From assembly GCA_023101885.1 (NCBI GenBank), contig JALPQD010000044.1:8337565-8401564 (forward strand): 64,000 bases of DNA, read 5' to 3'. Positions 1 through 11,059 of the stretch are shown one piece after another. How positions within the stretch are numbered: the stretch's first letter is position 1; every line of letters begins with the position of its first letter. Position numbers and translations under genes: made by a program. The stretch comes from Typhlomys cinereus (lineage: Eukaryota > Chordata > Mammalia > Rodentia > Platacanthomyidae). The notes beneath the pieces were generated by a model that ran no database searches, had not been told where the DNA came from, and saw nothing but the letters and a program-made list of their open reading frames with translations.

Positions 1-384
1 AATTATTGCATAGCATTTGCTAGAAAAGTATATGCAATAACCAAAAGGCCAATAAAGTCTTAAACAGAACCAGAAAAATATCTACAAATTAATAAAAAAA
101 AAAACATGATGGTGATACTTTCCCACAATGCAGTTGCCCAAGCTACTGTTAAACTTGCAGTAATGAAGAATCACAATGCAGTATTCTTGTAAAGGTGCAT
201 ATATTAAAGAAAAAATATTAAAGTCCGGAGATTAAACTCTTACATTTGTAGTCAACTGATATTTTTAATGAAGGTTACCAAGACACTTCAGTGGAGAAAG
301 GAGAGTCTTTTCAAAAAATACTTCTTGGACAAATAGACATTCATATGTAAAAAAGTAAATTTAGAATTTTACTTGACAAGAAAA

Positions 385-560
385 ATCAGAGAAGTATTTC
401 TAGCACTAGCCAGAAACTGGGAACAACTCAAATGTCAATCAACAGATGAATGGATAAGCAAAATGTGGTTATCCATATCAACCAGAAAAATGAATGATGT
501 ACTGATGCACACTACAACTTAGTAGACCTTGATCTAAAAGAGCTAATCACAATAAACTAA
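385..560 (+). repeat. Old L1 ORF2 C-terminal remnant
   Basis: The stretch around 412-500 (CAGAAACTGGGAACAACTC, then GATGAATGGATAAGCAAAATG) reads like the end of mammalian L1 ORF2, where nearly all L1s encode a 'W..QP..P..D.W' segment just before the stop. It is heavily diverged and has no open frame. The rest of 1-575 is AT-rich sequence in which I see nothing else. Confidence 0.55.
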
Positions 561-593
561 ATATTGTGTGAGTCACATGTAAGAAATAGTCAG

Positions 594-1020
594 AATGATA
601 TGCAAGATACTCCACACAAGTTAGGGCCAAAGCAATCATAATAGGACTTTGCATGACCTGTGCTATATTCAACACATTATTGACCCCACAAAGTCTAGCA
701 TGGACTAAAGTCTAGGATCCTTGGAGGCTAGGGATTGACAGTCACAGTAGTGTTCCTAAGCTTAAGGGGAAAACAGGGGAGGGTTCTGGGAAATGCCCTT
801 GGATCCTTGCACCTCATCGGGGAGGAGGACCCAGAGGAGAGTTTGGCATGCACATTAAAGAATGCTCTGGGGATTGGGGAGGGGGAGGCACTGGGGGATG
901 GGGAGGGAAAAGGGGAGGGGAGAGCAGAGGGATCAGGGGGAGGTGGAGGGAGGGAGGGGACCGGTGTACCTGTTAAGTTTGTATGAGTGGAAATAATAAT
1001 AATAATAAAAATGTTAAAAA
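594..1020 (+). mobile_element. 5'-truncated L1, 3'UTR end only
   Basis: This matches the last 430 bases of the 3'UTR of the L1 family found throughout the window (compare 24040-24440 and 28437-28790). It starts at the 'gatatgcaagatactcc' segment, runs through a G-rich purine tract (about 860-965), and ends in the family tail 'gtttgtatgagtggaaata' plus an A-rich tail. Short open frames across it (a Gly-rich one on + and a Pro/Ser-rich one on -) come from the purine tract and are not genes. The TSD is not clear. Confidence 0.8.
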
Positions 1021-1262
1021 AATAGAAAAGACAAACCATAGGGCTGTCATTGTCTGAGATAAAGTAAAAGTGAGAATTGACTTCAAATAAAAAATGCAAC
1101 TTCCTTGAGTAGTAAAAATGTTCTAAAATTAGGTTGTGACTGGCTTTGGGATTCTATAAGTTTACTGAACACGGACCATATTGAAGAGAGATCAAGGTCT
1201 GGCTTGAAGCAGTAGCCACTGAAGTCTCTCTGGCCAGTATCTCTTCCAACTGTCTACAAGCA

Positions 1263-2195
1263 CAGGGAATAGTTTTGCAAATTTCTTCAAGAGTCTTTCT
1301 GGCAAGAAAAAAATGTGCATGAATGCTTCAGGGAAACAATTCTGCACAAATTCAAGCTGGATGAGACTGTGACCACCATTCCCACCACAGGTTTCGATGT
1401 GGAAGCTACCGAGTGCAACAACATCAACCTGTGGGCAACCAGAACAAGATCCAGCCACCGTGGCACCATATTGCCAAAACATCCAAAGAGTGGACATTCA
1501 TAGTGGACAATAAGGTCAGTGAATCTGTGACAAGGCTCATGAGTAGCTCATGAAAATGCTGGCTGAGAATGATGCTGTTTTTTCATATTTCCAAGAAGCA
1601 GGACTTTCCCAATGACATGAATGCAGCTGAAATCACAGGCAAGCCTGGGATGCTCTCCCCCCCCACGGCAACTGGTACATTCAAGCCACCTGTGCAACTG
1701 GTGGGGATGGGTTCTGTGAAAGACTGAACTGGCTGTCCAATCAGCTCTGAAACAAAAGTGAACCAGGCCCCTCAACCTCTCTTTTTCCCTCCTTTCTACC
1801 TTCTGCTTTCCTCTCTTGTAGCAAACATGTGACCCTGTGCTCCTGAGTGTGAAAGTTGCCTCCTAGTTGGTCACAGTATGTATCATACTGTATCATACTT
1901 GTGCAGACACAGCCTACGACCAGATTTTTAATTTAATATAAATCGTTTCTATTTCTACTGAGGCAATTTCTGGTACTCCTGTACAATATTACAGCTTTTT
2001 ATTATGAAAAGAGAACCAGCTCACTGTCAATATTGAGAGGAGATTTGACTGTCTGGGCATCTGGCCTCTGAGATCCACTGGGCTATAGACTGGTGGGGAT
2101 CCATTTGGTATTTGGTTTTTAACCCAACCTTATTGGATTTTTAAAAGTTAAAAATGCAAGATAAGAATACTTGAGCACACAGAAGGGAGACTGAT
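1263..2195 (+). pseudogene. ARF1: ARF1 processed pseudogene
   Basis: ARF1 is the small GTPase that recruits COPI coats at the Golgi. This is a spliced, intronless, broken copy. The start region reads GN.FANFFKSL.GKKKM. The switch region reads VTTIPTTGFDVEATE, close to ARF1 VTTIPTIGFNVETVE. Near the end comes [14 protein letters not shown] and a NQL..K C-terminus about 1735-1770. The downstream bases resemble the ARF1 3'UTR as I recall it (for example GGTTTTTAACCCAA near 2115 and GAGCACACAGAAGGGAGAC near 2174), which favours ARF1 over ARF3. A deletion removes part of the P-loop (GLDAAGKT) near 1315-1330, and further frameshifts and stops follow. The initiator ATG is altered. No poly(A) or TSD was identified. 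It cannot encode a GTPase. Confidence 0.88.
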
Positions 2196-3110
2196 TGTGG
2201 TAAGAATTTCTTTGAAATAAAGAAAATGCTTTATCAGCATCTAGGCTCAGTGAAGGAGTACTGCATTAGTACATAAGTTAAATGTCATAAGGTACATGTG
2301 TAACGTTATTAGGGCTTATGGAATACATATTGACCACATATGAAATACAAGGAAACTCAATTGTATGTATGTATGGGTGCTGTAAGCTCAACTAGTGAAT
2401 TGGAATCCACTGAGCTATGCAGGCACGGTAAACTGCTTCCTGGAAGAAAACTTTTGTTTTTCATTGCTCTGTAGGCATACTGAAACATTTTTTGGTTCTG
2501 CCTTGGAAATGGAAATTATGTTTTGATCTCCCTTGTCAGTGACTTCTCGTCATCTGGGTGACAGGCATGAAGGTTTTGGCACCAGCAAACTGATTGTCCA
2601 TAGAAGACGAACCTTCTCATGCAAAAGCATATGCCTCAGAAGCACAATAGAACCTGGAGAAGCTCAGGAACCAGTTAAGGAAGGGAAACATCGCCAAGGT
2701 TCACTCATTCTGAAAGCCCCACCCCCACTCCACAAGTGCAGAAGGGGAAGCGGGCGTCTGATCAGCCCTAAACTTCCCTGAGTATCCCTCACAAGAGGAG
2801 AAACTTCAATTCAGAAGTGCTGGGCAGCAGCTTGGAGACACTGGATGGAAGCATGTTAATGTAGAGGAAGAATTCCAACATGGTCAAAGGTCAAAGTAAC
2901 TGTAGGATCCTCACTCACATGACAAATGTCATATGATAGCATTCTCTGAATCTGTGAAAGGAAGTCACTCTAAGGATCTGAGTGAGAGGTTTATAGGAAC
3001 TCACCAATTTTCAAGCATCTGAAATACCTCCATGAGGAGTGGCCAGAGACAGACTGAGAAATTACCCCTTTCCTTTCCCTTCTCATGTGTGTAATTGTCA
3101 TCTCTTATAT
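2196..3110. other. No gene recognised
   Basis: Plain single-copy-like sequence. An 82-residue open frame at 2533-2781 has no recognisable motif. As this lies upstream of a retroviral gag scrap, part of it could be leader sequence, but no LTR or primer-binding site was seen. Confidence 0.4.
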
Positions 3111-3111
3111 G

Positions 3112-3400
3112 GAAGAAGTAGGCGACAAGCAGATCGAATTTAGTCCCCTAAAGTATAGGCTAAAGATGTTTTTAAAATGATATTCATGAGAACATGGTAC
3201 TAGGTTAATTCCCTGAAACCTCCAGACCTTCTGTGAAATAAATTGACCTGTGCTAGAGTGGGTTGGCCCCCTGAGGGAGTCCTTGGATAAAGAAGTAGTC
3301 GATAGAATGTTCTGAGTCATTACAGGAGACCCAGGCTACCCTGAACAATTCTTTTACATTGCTTGCTGGAAAAACATAGTCTTCATTTTCAGTAAGAAGC
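3112..3400 (+). pseudogene. Class I ERV gag matrix remnant
   Basis: Read in one frame with several stops, the sequence gives SPLKYRLKMF, then TFCEI, then LEWVGPLRESLDKE and VITGDPGYPEQFFYI. The order matches the matrix region of gammaretrovirus-like gag proteins (Leu-Lys-rich helix, TFC/LCE, GWP-like, then GHPDQ-PYI). Internal stops and a missing start make it non-coding. A related copy lies at 57640-57905. Downstream sequence to about 3755 is unrecognised. Confidence 0.6.
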
Positions 3401-4574
3401 CTGCCTGAAAGAAAACTATAGAATCATGGTGGCTCAGATGGCAGCTCTCTCAAAATGCCAAGAACCTGAAAAGCTCATTTTATTTGGGAAATCTGGGAAA
3501 ATTCGCATGCCTGCATTGTTGTCTGCACCTCCCACATCCACCAAGTCACGGTTTAAAAGTGAGTTGTCTTCCACAGGCTCATGCGTTTGCATCTGAAAGG
3601 GGCCATGTCCAAAAGGTTAGAGAATTTACTCCCGTTGAATTAGGCCTTGTAGAGGTCCTTTCATTATTGGATGCTGGTTGATGGTTTGTTGTTGTTTGGT
3701 ACCCTCTTGTGGTCAGGGTTGGGTGTTGCCGCTGTTGGAGTTAAAAGGCTTTCCATCTTTATCAAATTTTGTTGATAAATGTTTCTTTCCTTTTTTTCTC
3801 CAGGGTTTTCATTATAAAGGGATGGTAGATTTTATCAAAAGCTTTTTCAGTATCAATTGAGAAAATCATATGCCTTTGCGCTTGTTTATATGATGAATTT
3901 TATTTATACATTTACATATATTGAACCAACCTTGTGCCTCTGGAATAAACCCAACTTGGTCATAGTGGAGGATCTTTTTTATATGTTTTTTGAATCTGGT
4001 TTATGAGAATTTTCTTTAGGATCTTTGAATACGTGATAATCAATAAGATTGGCCTATAATTTTCTTTTTTTTGTTGCATCTTTATTTGGTTTTGGGATCA
4101 GTGTAATATTGGCTTTGTAGAAAGAATTTGGAAGTATTTCTTCCCTTTCTATCCTGTGAAATAATTTAAAGAGTATTGGTCTTAATTGTTCTTTAAATAT
4201 CTGGTATAATTCTGCACTAAATACATCTGGTCCCAGCCTTTTTTTTGGTAAGATATTACTCATAACTACTGCTTCAACTTCATTGGTTGTTATAGGACTG
4301 ATTAAATAATTCAATTCATCATAGTTTAACTTGGTGTGTTGTACATGTTCGGATATTCATCCATCTATTTGTGATTGTTGAATTTGGTAATGTATAAATT
4401 TCTGAAGTATGACCTTATGATTCTCTGAATTTCTTTGACATCTGTTGTGATAGCTCCATTTCCTTCTCTAATTTTATTAATTAGTGTTTTCTCTCTTTTA
4501 GTTTTGGTTAATTTGGCTACGGTTTGTTAGCCTTGTTAAGTTTGTCAAATAACCCTTTCTTTGATTGATTCTTT

Positions 4575-4867
4575 TTTTATTTTTTATTCAATTGTGTGGG
4601 TATGCATGTGTGCGCGTGTGTGTATGTATGTGTGGGTATGTATGTATGTGTGTGTAGAACCACGGACAAATTCGGGAACCACCATGGACGCCTCCACTTC
4701 CTCCTTGTTTACTCTGCCCCGGGATTCACAGGCTCCGCCCTACCAGGACCGGAAACGCAGGCCGCCCCCGCTTCTGCCCTGCGTCTATACATGGGGTCTA
4801 GGATCCGAACTCAGGACCTTCTGCCTGCAAGGCAGCGGCTTAACCCCTGAGCCACTTCTCCAGCCCC
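4575..4867 (-). mobile_element. Young tRNA-derived SINE with 17-bp TSD
   Basis: This is a complete copy in reverse orientation: T-rich tail at 4575-4590, then a TG-rich tract, the body, and the tRNA-like head ending at 4867. In sense orientation the head carries a Pol III A box (TGGCTCAGGGGTTAAGC-like) and a B box (GAGTTCGGATCC). It is flanked by a perfect duplication TCTTTGATTGATTCTTT at 4558-4574 and 4868-4884, which proves retrotransposition into the older L1. Confidence 0.93.
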
Positions 4868-5886
4868 TCTTTGATTGATTCTTTATGTTGTTCTCTTTGT
4901 CTCAATTTCAGTTATTTCTCCTCTGATCCTACTAATCTATGAACATCTACTTTTGGGGGGATTGATGTGCTCTTGTGTCTCTAAAGCTTTAGCCTACATT
5001 GTCAGATTGTTTTATTTGCGATGTTTCCAATTTTTAATGTAGATGCGAAGTGCTATGAATTTCCTCTTAGGGCCACCTTCATTGTATCCTAAAGGTTTTG
5101 ATATGATTTATTTTCATTATCATTGAGTTCCAGAAATTTTTGAATTTCTGCATTCATTTCTGTACAGATCCATTCCTTATTTAGAAACATGTCGTTAAGT
5201 CTTTAAGAGTACTTCCTGTTGTTTGCCTTGTTATGGTCAGATAGAATACAGGATGTGATTTCTCTTAATTTTCTTGCATTTGTTGAGACTTTCTTTTGGC
5301 CTAGTATGTGGTCTATTTTCTAGAAAGTTCCATGGGCTGCTGAGGTGTTAGGATGGAATATTTGGTGTGTCAGGCCGAATTGATTTATGATCTGATTATT
5401 ACTAGTGTCTCTTTCAGATTTTGGCCTGTTGACTTGTCTATTGGTGAGAGTGGGGTGCTGAAATCTCTTGCTATTATTGTATTTGGTTTGATTTGCTATT
5501 TTATGTGTTGTAGTATTTAATGAATGTGGGTGAGCCTATTTTTAGAACATATATGTTTTAAATTGTGAGTTCATTTTGATGTACTGTTCCTTCCGCAAGT
5601 ATGTAGTATCCTGTGTCTCTTATGATTTGTTGTGTTTTGAAATCTATTTTGTTGGATATTAGGAAAGATACTGCTGCTTGTATTCTAGTTGTATTTGCTT
5701 GGAGTTATCGTCCACTATCTTTTTAGCCTGAGATAGTGCCTATCTTTCAATGTGATGTGTGTTTCTTGGAGGCAGCAAACTGATGGGTTGTGGCTTTTAA
5801 TCCATGTTGTTAGTTTGGGCCTCTTGATTTGGGAGTTGATCTCATTGATGTTTAAGGTTATAATTGAGAAGTTTTGTTGATTCTTA

Positions 5887-5893
<7 letters not shown>

Positions 5894-5940
<47 letters not shown>

Positions 5941-6167
5941 CACTATATGACTCTATGGAGGACTGAGGGTGACTTTTGGAATCATCCTGGATTGCTTCTA
6001 CCTCCTACTTGCTTCACTCTGGGATTTCCCAGGCTCTGCTCACTAGAGCTGGAAGTACAGTCTACTGCCCTTTCTGCTTGGTGTTTTCATGTGGGACCTG
6101 GGTTCCAAACTCAGGACTTCTGCTTGGGAGACAGAGTCTTAACCCTTGACCAACTCTCCAACTCTCC
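5894..6167 (-). mobile_element. Older tRNA-derived SINE subfamily
   Basis: Reverse-oriented relative of the young SINE, with a (TG)n tract at about 5893-5937. The body differs ('tggaggactgagggtgac') and the head is decayed ('gttccaaactcaggacttctg' is the B-box region). TATCATTTT occurs at 5885-5893 and 6168-6176, a plausible short TSD. It shares its body with the copies at 33143 and 55398, so an older subfamily can be separated from the young one. Confidence 0.8.
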
Positions 6168-6310
6168 TATCATTTTTTGAGTTTCTTGGTTTCTATCTTG
6201 GCAGTTCACTGCATGTTAATTGTTTTGGCGTTATACTTCCTTTTATTCTCTTGGGCGTGTTAATCAATTTTGTCTTCTTGAGAATTTTTTCTGGTATTTT
6301 CCCGTTTTTT

Positions 6311-6617
6311 GCAACTGTAAAATAGGATTTTATTATGTTTAATATAATGTAACAATTCATAATGTGTATAATGCTTAAATGTTGATGTTCTTAGATGAGT
6401 ATTACCTTTCCCTTCCCTTACTTTCCAGTCAGGACTTAGAGAAACACTATCTTTGGAGCCATATTACAATGGCTCCTAACATATTTTATAAACAGTAGTG
6501 CTATGAACTAAAGAAAATAGATTTAACAATTGTATTTTACAGCATTACAAATTAGCAATGAGTAAATTGCTGCATTTAGAACACCAAGAAAATCCACTAA
6601 GATTTTACATTTATTTT
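6311..6617. other. AT-rich spacer
   Basis: No repeat or gene recognised. It ends at the left TSD of L1 A. Confidence 0.4.
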
Positions 6618-6659
6618 CCATAATGCTCTTTTTAAAATTTTTTCCACTCATACAAACTT

Positions 6660-7390
6660 TTTTTTATTTTTAATACATTTTTTATTATTATTTCAGCTCA
6701 TACAAACTTAATAGGTACACCAGTTCCCTCCCTCCCTCCCCCCCAACCCCTGCTCCCCCTCCCCTCACCCCTCCTTCCCCATCCCCCCGTGCCTCCTGCC
6801 CCGATTCCCAGAGTCCTTTCTTGTGCATGCCTGACTCTCCTCTGGGCCCTCCCCTCCGATGATGTCCAAGGACCCAGTGGCATTTCCCTGAACCCTTTCC
6901 TGTGTTCCCCTTAAGCATAGGAACACTACTGTGGCTGTCAATCCCTTGCCTCCAAGGATCTTGGTGCCTTTAGCAGATGTTAGACTTTGTGGGGTCAGTA
7001 GTGTGTTGGACATTGCGCCGGGCATGCAATGTCCAATTATGGTTGCTTCGGCCCTAACTTGTGTGGAGTATCTTGCAAATCATTGCTCCTCCCATCCTTT
7101 TGCTCTTACATTCTTACCGCCCCCTATTCCGCAAATGTCCCTGAGCTTCAGGATGGGGAGAGATTAGTCTGGCCTAGTTCTAGGTGGTTGATATAGAGTC
7201 TCTGAAGTTCTGGATAGTGGTTTGTTGATTTTCTTTTGCAGTTTTGTTGCTCCTGCAATGCCCTTCACTCCATGGTGATGGGCACTGTATGTCACCCCCT
7301 GGCCAAAGACAGAAACTGGAGTCTTATTATAAGAGCACATCAAGGGTAGATGTAATACTTATACCCAAAAGTGGAATCGCAGGGTCATAA
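6660..7390 (-). mobile_element. L1 E: 3'UTR-only insertion in the tail of L1 A
   Basis: A 5'-truncated insertion of about 730 bases: poly(T) side at 6660-6690, polypyrimidine (sense G-rich) tract about 6715-6800, then the 3'UTR up to 7388. It is flanked by CCACTCATACAAACTT at 6644-6659 and 7391-7406, a 16-bp TSD that is itself the terminal sequence of the host L1. Its 5' truncation point lies inside an ORF2-like segment, 'tatacccaaaagtggaatcgcagg' in two parts, at about 7364-7388. L1 F also carries this segment. Confidence 0.88.
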
Positions 7391-7577
7391 CCACTCATAC
7401 AAACTTAATAGGTACCCTGGTCCCCTCCCTCCCTCCCGGGACCTCTTTGTTCCCTTCCCCTTTCCTCCCCTCTCATCCCCTTCTCCCAGTGCCCCCTCCC
7501 CCCTTCCCTGGAATATCCTTTAGTGTGAATGTCAAACTTCCCTCTGGGTCCTTCTCTCTGATGAGGTGTAAGGATCT

Positions 7578-9344
7578 ATGGAGAGTATCATGTGGTCTTG
7601 GATTTTGGACTGGTTTATATGGTGAAATACATTTATTGATTTGCGTATGCTGAACCAACCTTGTATGCCTGGGATAAAGCCTACTTGATCCCCATAAATG
7701 ATCAAAAATATGTTTTTGAATCCGATTTGCTAAGACTTTGTTGAGAATCTTTGCATCTGTGTTCATCAAAGAGATTGGCCTATAGTTTTCTTTTTTAAGT
7801 GTATCTTTATTAGGTTTTGGGATTAAGACGATATTAGCTTCATAGAAAGAATCTAGTAGTGTTCCTTTCTTTGATATTTGATGGAACAGTTTAAGGAGTA
7901 TTGGCGTTATTTGTTCCTTAAATGTCTGTTAGAACTCTGTACTGAATCCATCTGGTCCAGGACATTTTTTGGTGGGGAGATTACTTCATCAATTTCCTCG
8001 TATGTTATAGGACTATTTAAATAATTCACAACTTCCTGATTCAATTTAGGTAAGTTGGGCTTACTCAGGAATTCATCCATTTCTTTTGTTATCAAACTTC
8101 ACAGAGTATAATTTTTTGAAATATGTTATAATTCTCTGAATTTCTTGGTTATCAGTAGTGATAACTCCATGTTCATTTCTAATTTTGTTAATTTTGGTTT
8201 TCTTTCTCTTGCTTTTGGTTAATTTAGCTGGGGGTGTATCAATTTTATTGATTTTTTTTTTCAAAGAACCAGCTTTTTGATTGGTTCATTCTCTGTATGG
8301 TTTTCCTTATCTCAATTTCGGATATTTCTACCCTGATTTTGCTTCTACTTCTTTTGGGATCGGATTGCTTTTGTGTCTCTAAAGTTTTAAGCTGAATTGT
8401 TAAGTTATTTATTTGTGATGTTTCTATTTTTTTTTTGATGTAGGCATTAACAGTTATGAACTTTTCTTTTAGGACAACTTTCATTGTGTCCCAAAGATTT
8501 TGATAAGTTGTATTTTCATTATCATTCACTTCTAGGAAAGCTTGAATTTCCTTTGTAATTTCTTCCTGAATTCAATTCTCATTCAGCATCATAATGTTTA
8601 GTTTCCAGGAGCTGTGTATTTTCTGTTGTTTGTTGTGTTGTGGATTTCAAGCTTTAGACCATGGTGGTCTGATAGGGTATAGGCTAGAATTTCAACTTTC
8701 CTGTCTATGTGGAGGTGCGTTTCGTAGCCCAATATGTAGTCTATATTGAAGAAAGTTCCGTGTGCTGCTGAGAAAAATGTGTATTCTTTGGTGCGTGGAT
8801 GAAAATTTCGGTAGATATCTGTAAGGTCCATTTCAGTAAGAGTTTGATTAACTTAATGTGTCTCTGTTAAGTTTTGGACCTGTTGATCTATCCCATGTTG
8901 AGAGGGCGGTATTGAAATCCCCAAGAATTATCGTTTTGGGGTTGATTTCTTGTTTTAGATACTGTAGCATTTGCTTAATGAATGTGGAGGAACTCGTATT
9001 CGATGCATATATGTTCAGTATTGTGAAGTCTTCCTGGTGAATTGTGCCTGTGACTAAAATGTAGTATCCATCTGTGTTGTCTCTCTTATGATTTTTTTTT
9101 GGTTTGAAGTCCACTTTGTCTGACAGCATAATGGCAACCCCTGCCTGTTTCCTGGATCCATTAGCTTGCAGAATTTTGGACCAGCCTTTTATTTTTAGGA
9201 TGTGCCTATCTTTTGTGGTGAGATGAGTTTTCTGAAGGCAGCAGATTGATGGGTTGTGATTTTTAATATAATTTTGTAATCTGTGTCTTTTGATTGGTGA
9301 GTTAACTCAATTGACATTTAATGTTATAATGGAGAAATTACTTT
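7578..9344 (-). pseudogene. L1 A ORF2 remnant (EN and N-terminal RT)
   Basis: The minus strand from about 9344 down to 7578 encodes the endonuclease ([35 protein letters not shown]) and the first part of the reverse transcriptase ([10 protein letters not shown], then [15 protein letters not shown]). Multiple frameshifts and stops break it into pieces of 60-94 residues. It stops abruptly in the RT where the 3'UTR end is fused, so the FADD motif and the C-terminal domain are absent. Confidence 0.85.
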
Positions 9345-11059
9345 TAATTCTGGACGTTTTTTATGTTTAGTGGCTTTCGTAAGGGTATTACTTGGCTTTT
9401 AGGTTTTGGTGGTATTATACGTCCCTTCTGTCCTTCTGGATATGTTGCTCTTTTCTTCAAGCTTGAGTATCTTTTCTAGCATTTTTTGAAGGCCTGGTTT
9501 GGTAGACATGTAAGCCTTCAAGTTGTCTTTGTGCTGGAAAACTCTTCTTTCCTCCTCGATCATGTCAGATAGTTTTGCCGGGTATTTCAGTCTGGGTTGA
9601 CATTTTTACTCATTCAATATTTGAAGTATGTCTCTCCAATCTCTTCTTGCTTTTAATGTTTCCACTGAGAAGTCATTTGTTATTTTAATAGGTGTATCTT
9701 TAAAAGTGACTTGTTTTTTTTCCCCTTGAAGCTCTCAGCACCTTTTCTTTGTCTTGAATGTGGAGTGTTTTGACTATTTTTTGCCATGGCGAGTTTCTAT
9801 TTTGGTCATATCTGTTTGGGGTACAGAATGCCTCTTGTATTTGGATGGGACTCTCTTTCATTATGTGAGGAAAGTTTTCTTTCATGATAATTCTTGTTCT
9901 GGTATTCCATGAATGCGCATGTTAGGCTTCTTCAGGATGTCCCATAACTCTTTTTTTTTTGTTGTTTTATCTTTTATTTTTATTTTTTTAATGTAATACA
10001 TTTATTATTATTGTTTCAGCTCACACAAACTTAATAAGTACACCAGTTCCCTCCGTCCCTCCTCCTCCCCCTCGAACCCCCTGCTCCCCCTCCCCTCACC
10101 CCTCCTGCCCCATCCCCCCGTGCCTCCTGCCCCGATTCCCAGAGTCCTTTCTTGTGCATGCCTGACTCTCCTCTGGGCCCTCCTCTCCGATGACGTACAA
10201 GGACCCAGTGGCCTTTCCCTGAACCCCTTCCTGTGTTCCCCTTAAGCATAGGAACACTACTGTGGCTGTCAATCCCTTGCCTCCAAGGATCTTGGTGCCT
10301 TTAGCAGATGTTAGACTTTGTGGGGTCAGTAGTGTGTTGGACATTGCGCCGGGCATACAATGTCCAATTATGATTGCTTCGGCCCTAACTTGTGTGGAGT
10401 ATCTTGCAAATCATTGCTCCTCCCATCCTTTTGCTTTTACACTCTTACCGCCCCCTCTTCCGCAAATGTCCCTGAGCTTCAGGATGGTGAGAGATTAGTC
10501 TGGCCTAGTTCTAGGTGGTTGATATAGAGTCTCTGAAGTTCTGGATAGTGGTTCATTGATTTTCTTTTGCAGTTTTGTTGCTCCTGTAATGCCCTTCATT
10601 CCATCGTGATGGGCACTGTATGTCACCCCCTGGCCAGAGACAGAAAGCTGTTAAACTGGAGTCTTATTATAAGAGCACATTCAAGGGTAGATGTAATACT
10701 TATACCCAAAATTGGAATCGCAGGTTCATATGGCGTTAGGCAATGGGAGGGGTCAATCACCCATTTGCAAAATGGTTACTTTTTAATCTGCCGGACTATA
10801 TGCCCTCCCCTTCTGGTGAGTTCATACCCCCTTAGTTGTAAATGATCAGGAACGAATTGTGAACTTAACTAGGTGTCACATTACTTTCTTGCAGTCCTTG
10901 ATGGAGGCCTATTTTCTCTACTGTAACATGGTCACTTCTCTCCTTGTTTCTGGTGTGGCCCTCCAACCCCATCCCTCCTGTTCATAATCCTTGCAATTAC
11001 TGTAGGTAATACATAGATTTACCTATGAGTGTCTCAAGATGGACTGGGTGGGTTTGGTA

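Larger units (their letters stand above)
3757..6310 (-). mobile_element. Old L1 fragment (ORF2 RT and EN, end of ORF1)
   Basis: The minus strand reads through the L1 ORF2 reverse transcriptase and endonuclease regions. The 4314-4054 open frame carries LISPITTNEVEAVV and the NSFY.ANI..IPKPNKD block typical of L1 RT. The endonuclease part extends to about 5870, and the ORF1/ORF2 junction lies near 5880-6310. It is more diverged than the other L1s here, with many stops, and it lacks the 3' third of ORF2 and the 3'UTR. Two SINEs are inserted in it (4575-4867 and about 5894-6167). Confidence 0.85.

Noticed and set aside
728..1099. Pro/Ser-rich and Gly-rich open frames on opposite strands
   Set aside because: They come from the G-rich purine tract of the L1 3'UTR. 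The same frames recur at every L1 tail.
5896..6180. Open frames starting with Cys-Val repeats (also at 17493, 33181 and 55696)
   Set aside because: They are translations of TG/CA microsatellites inside SINEs.
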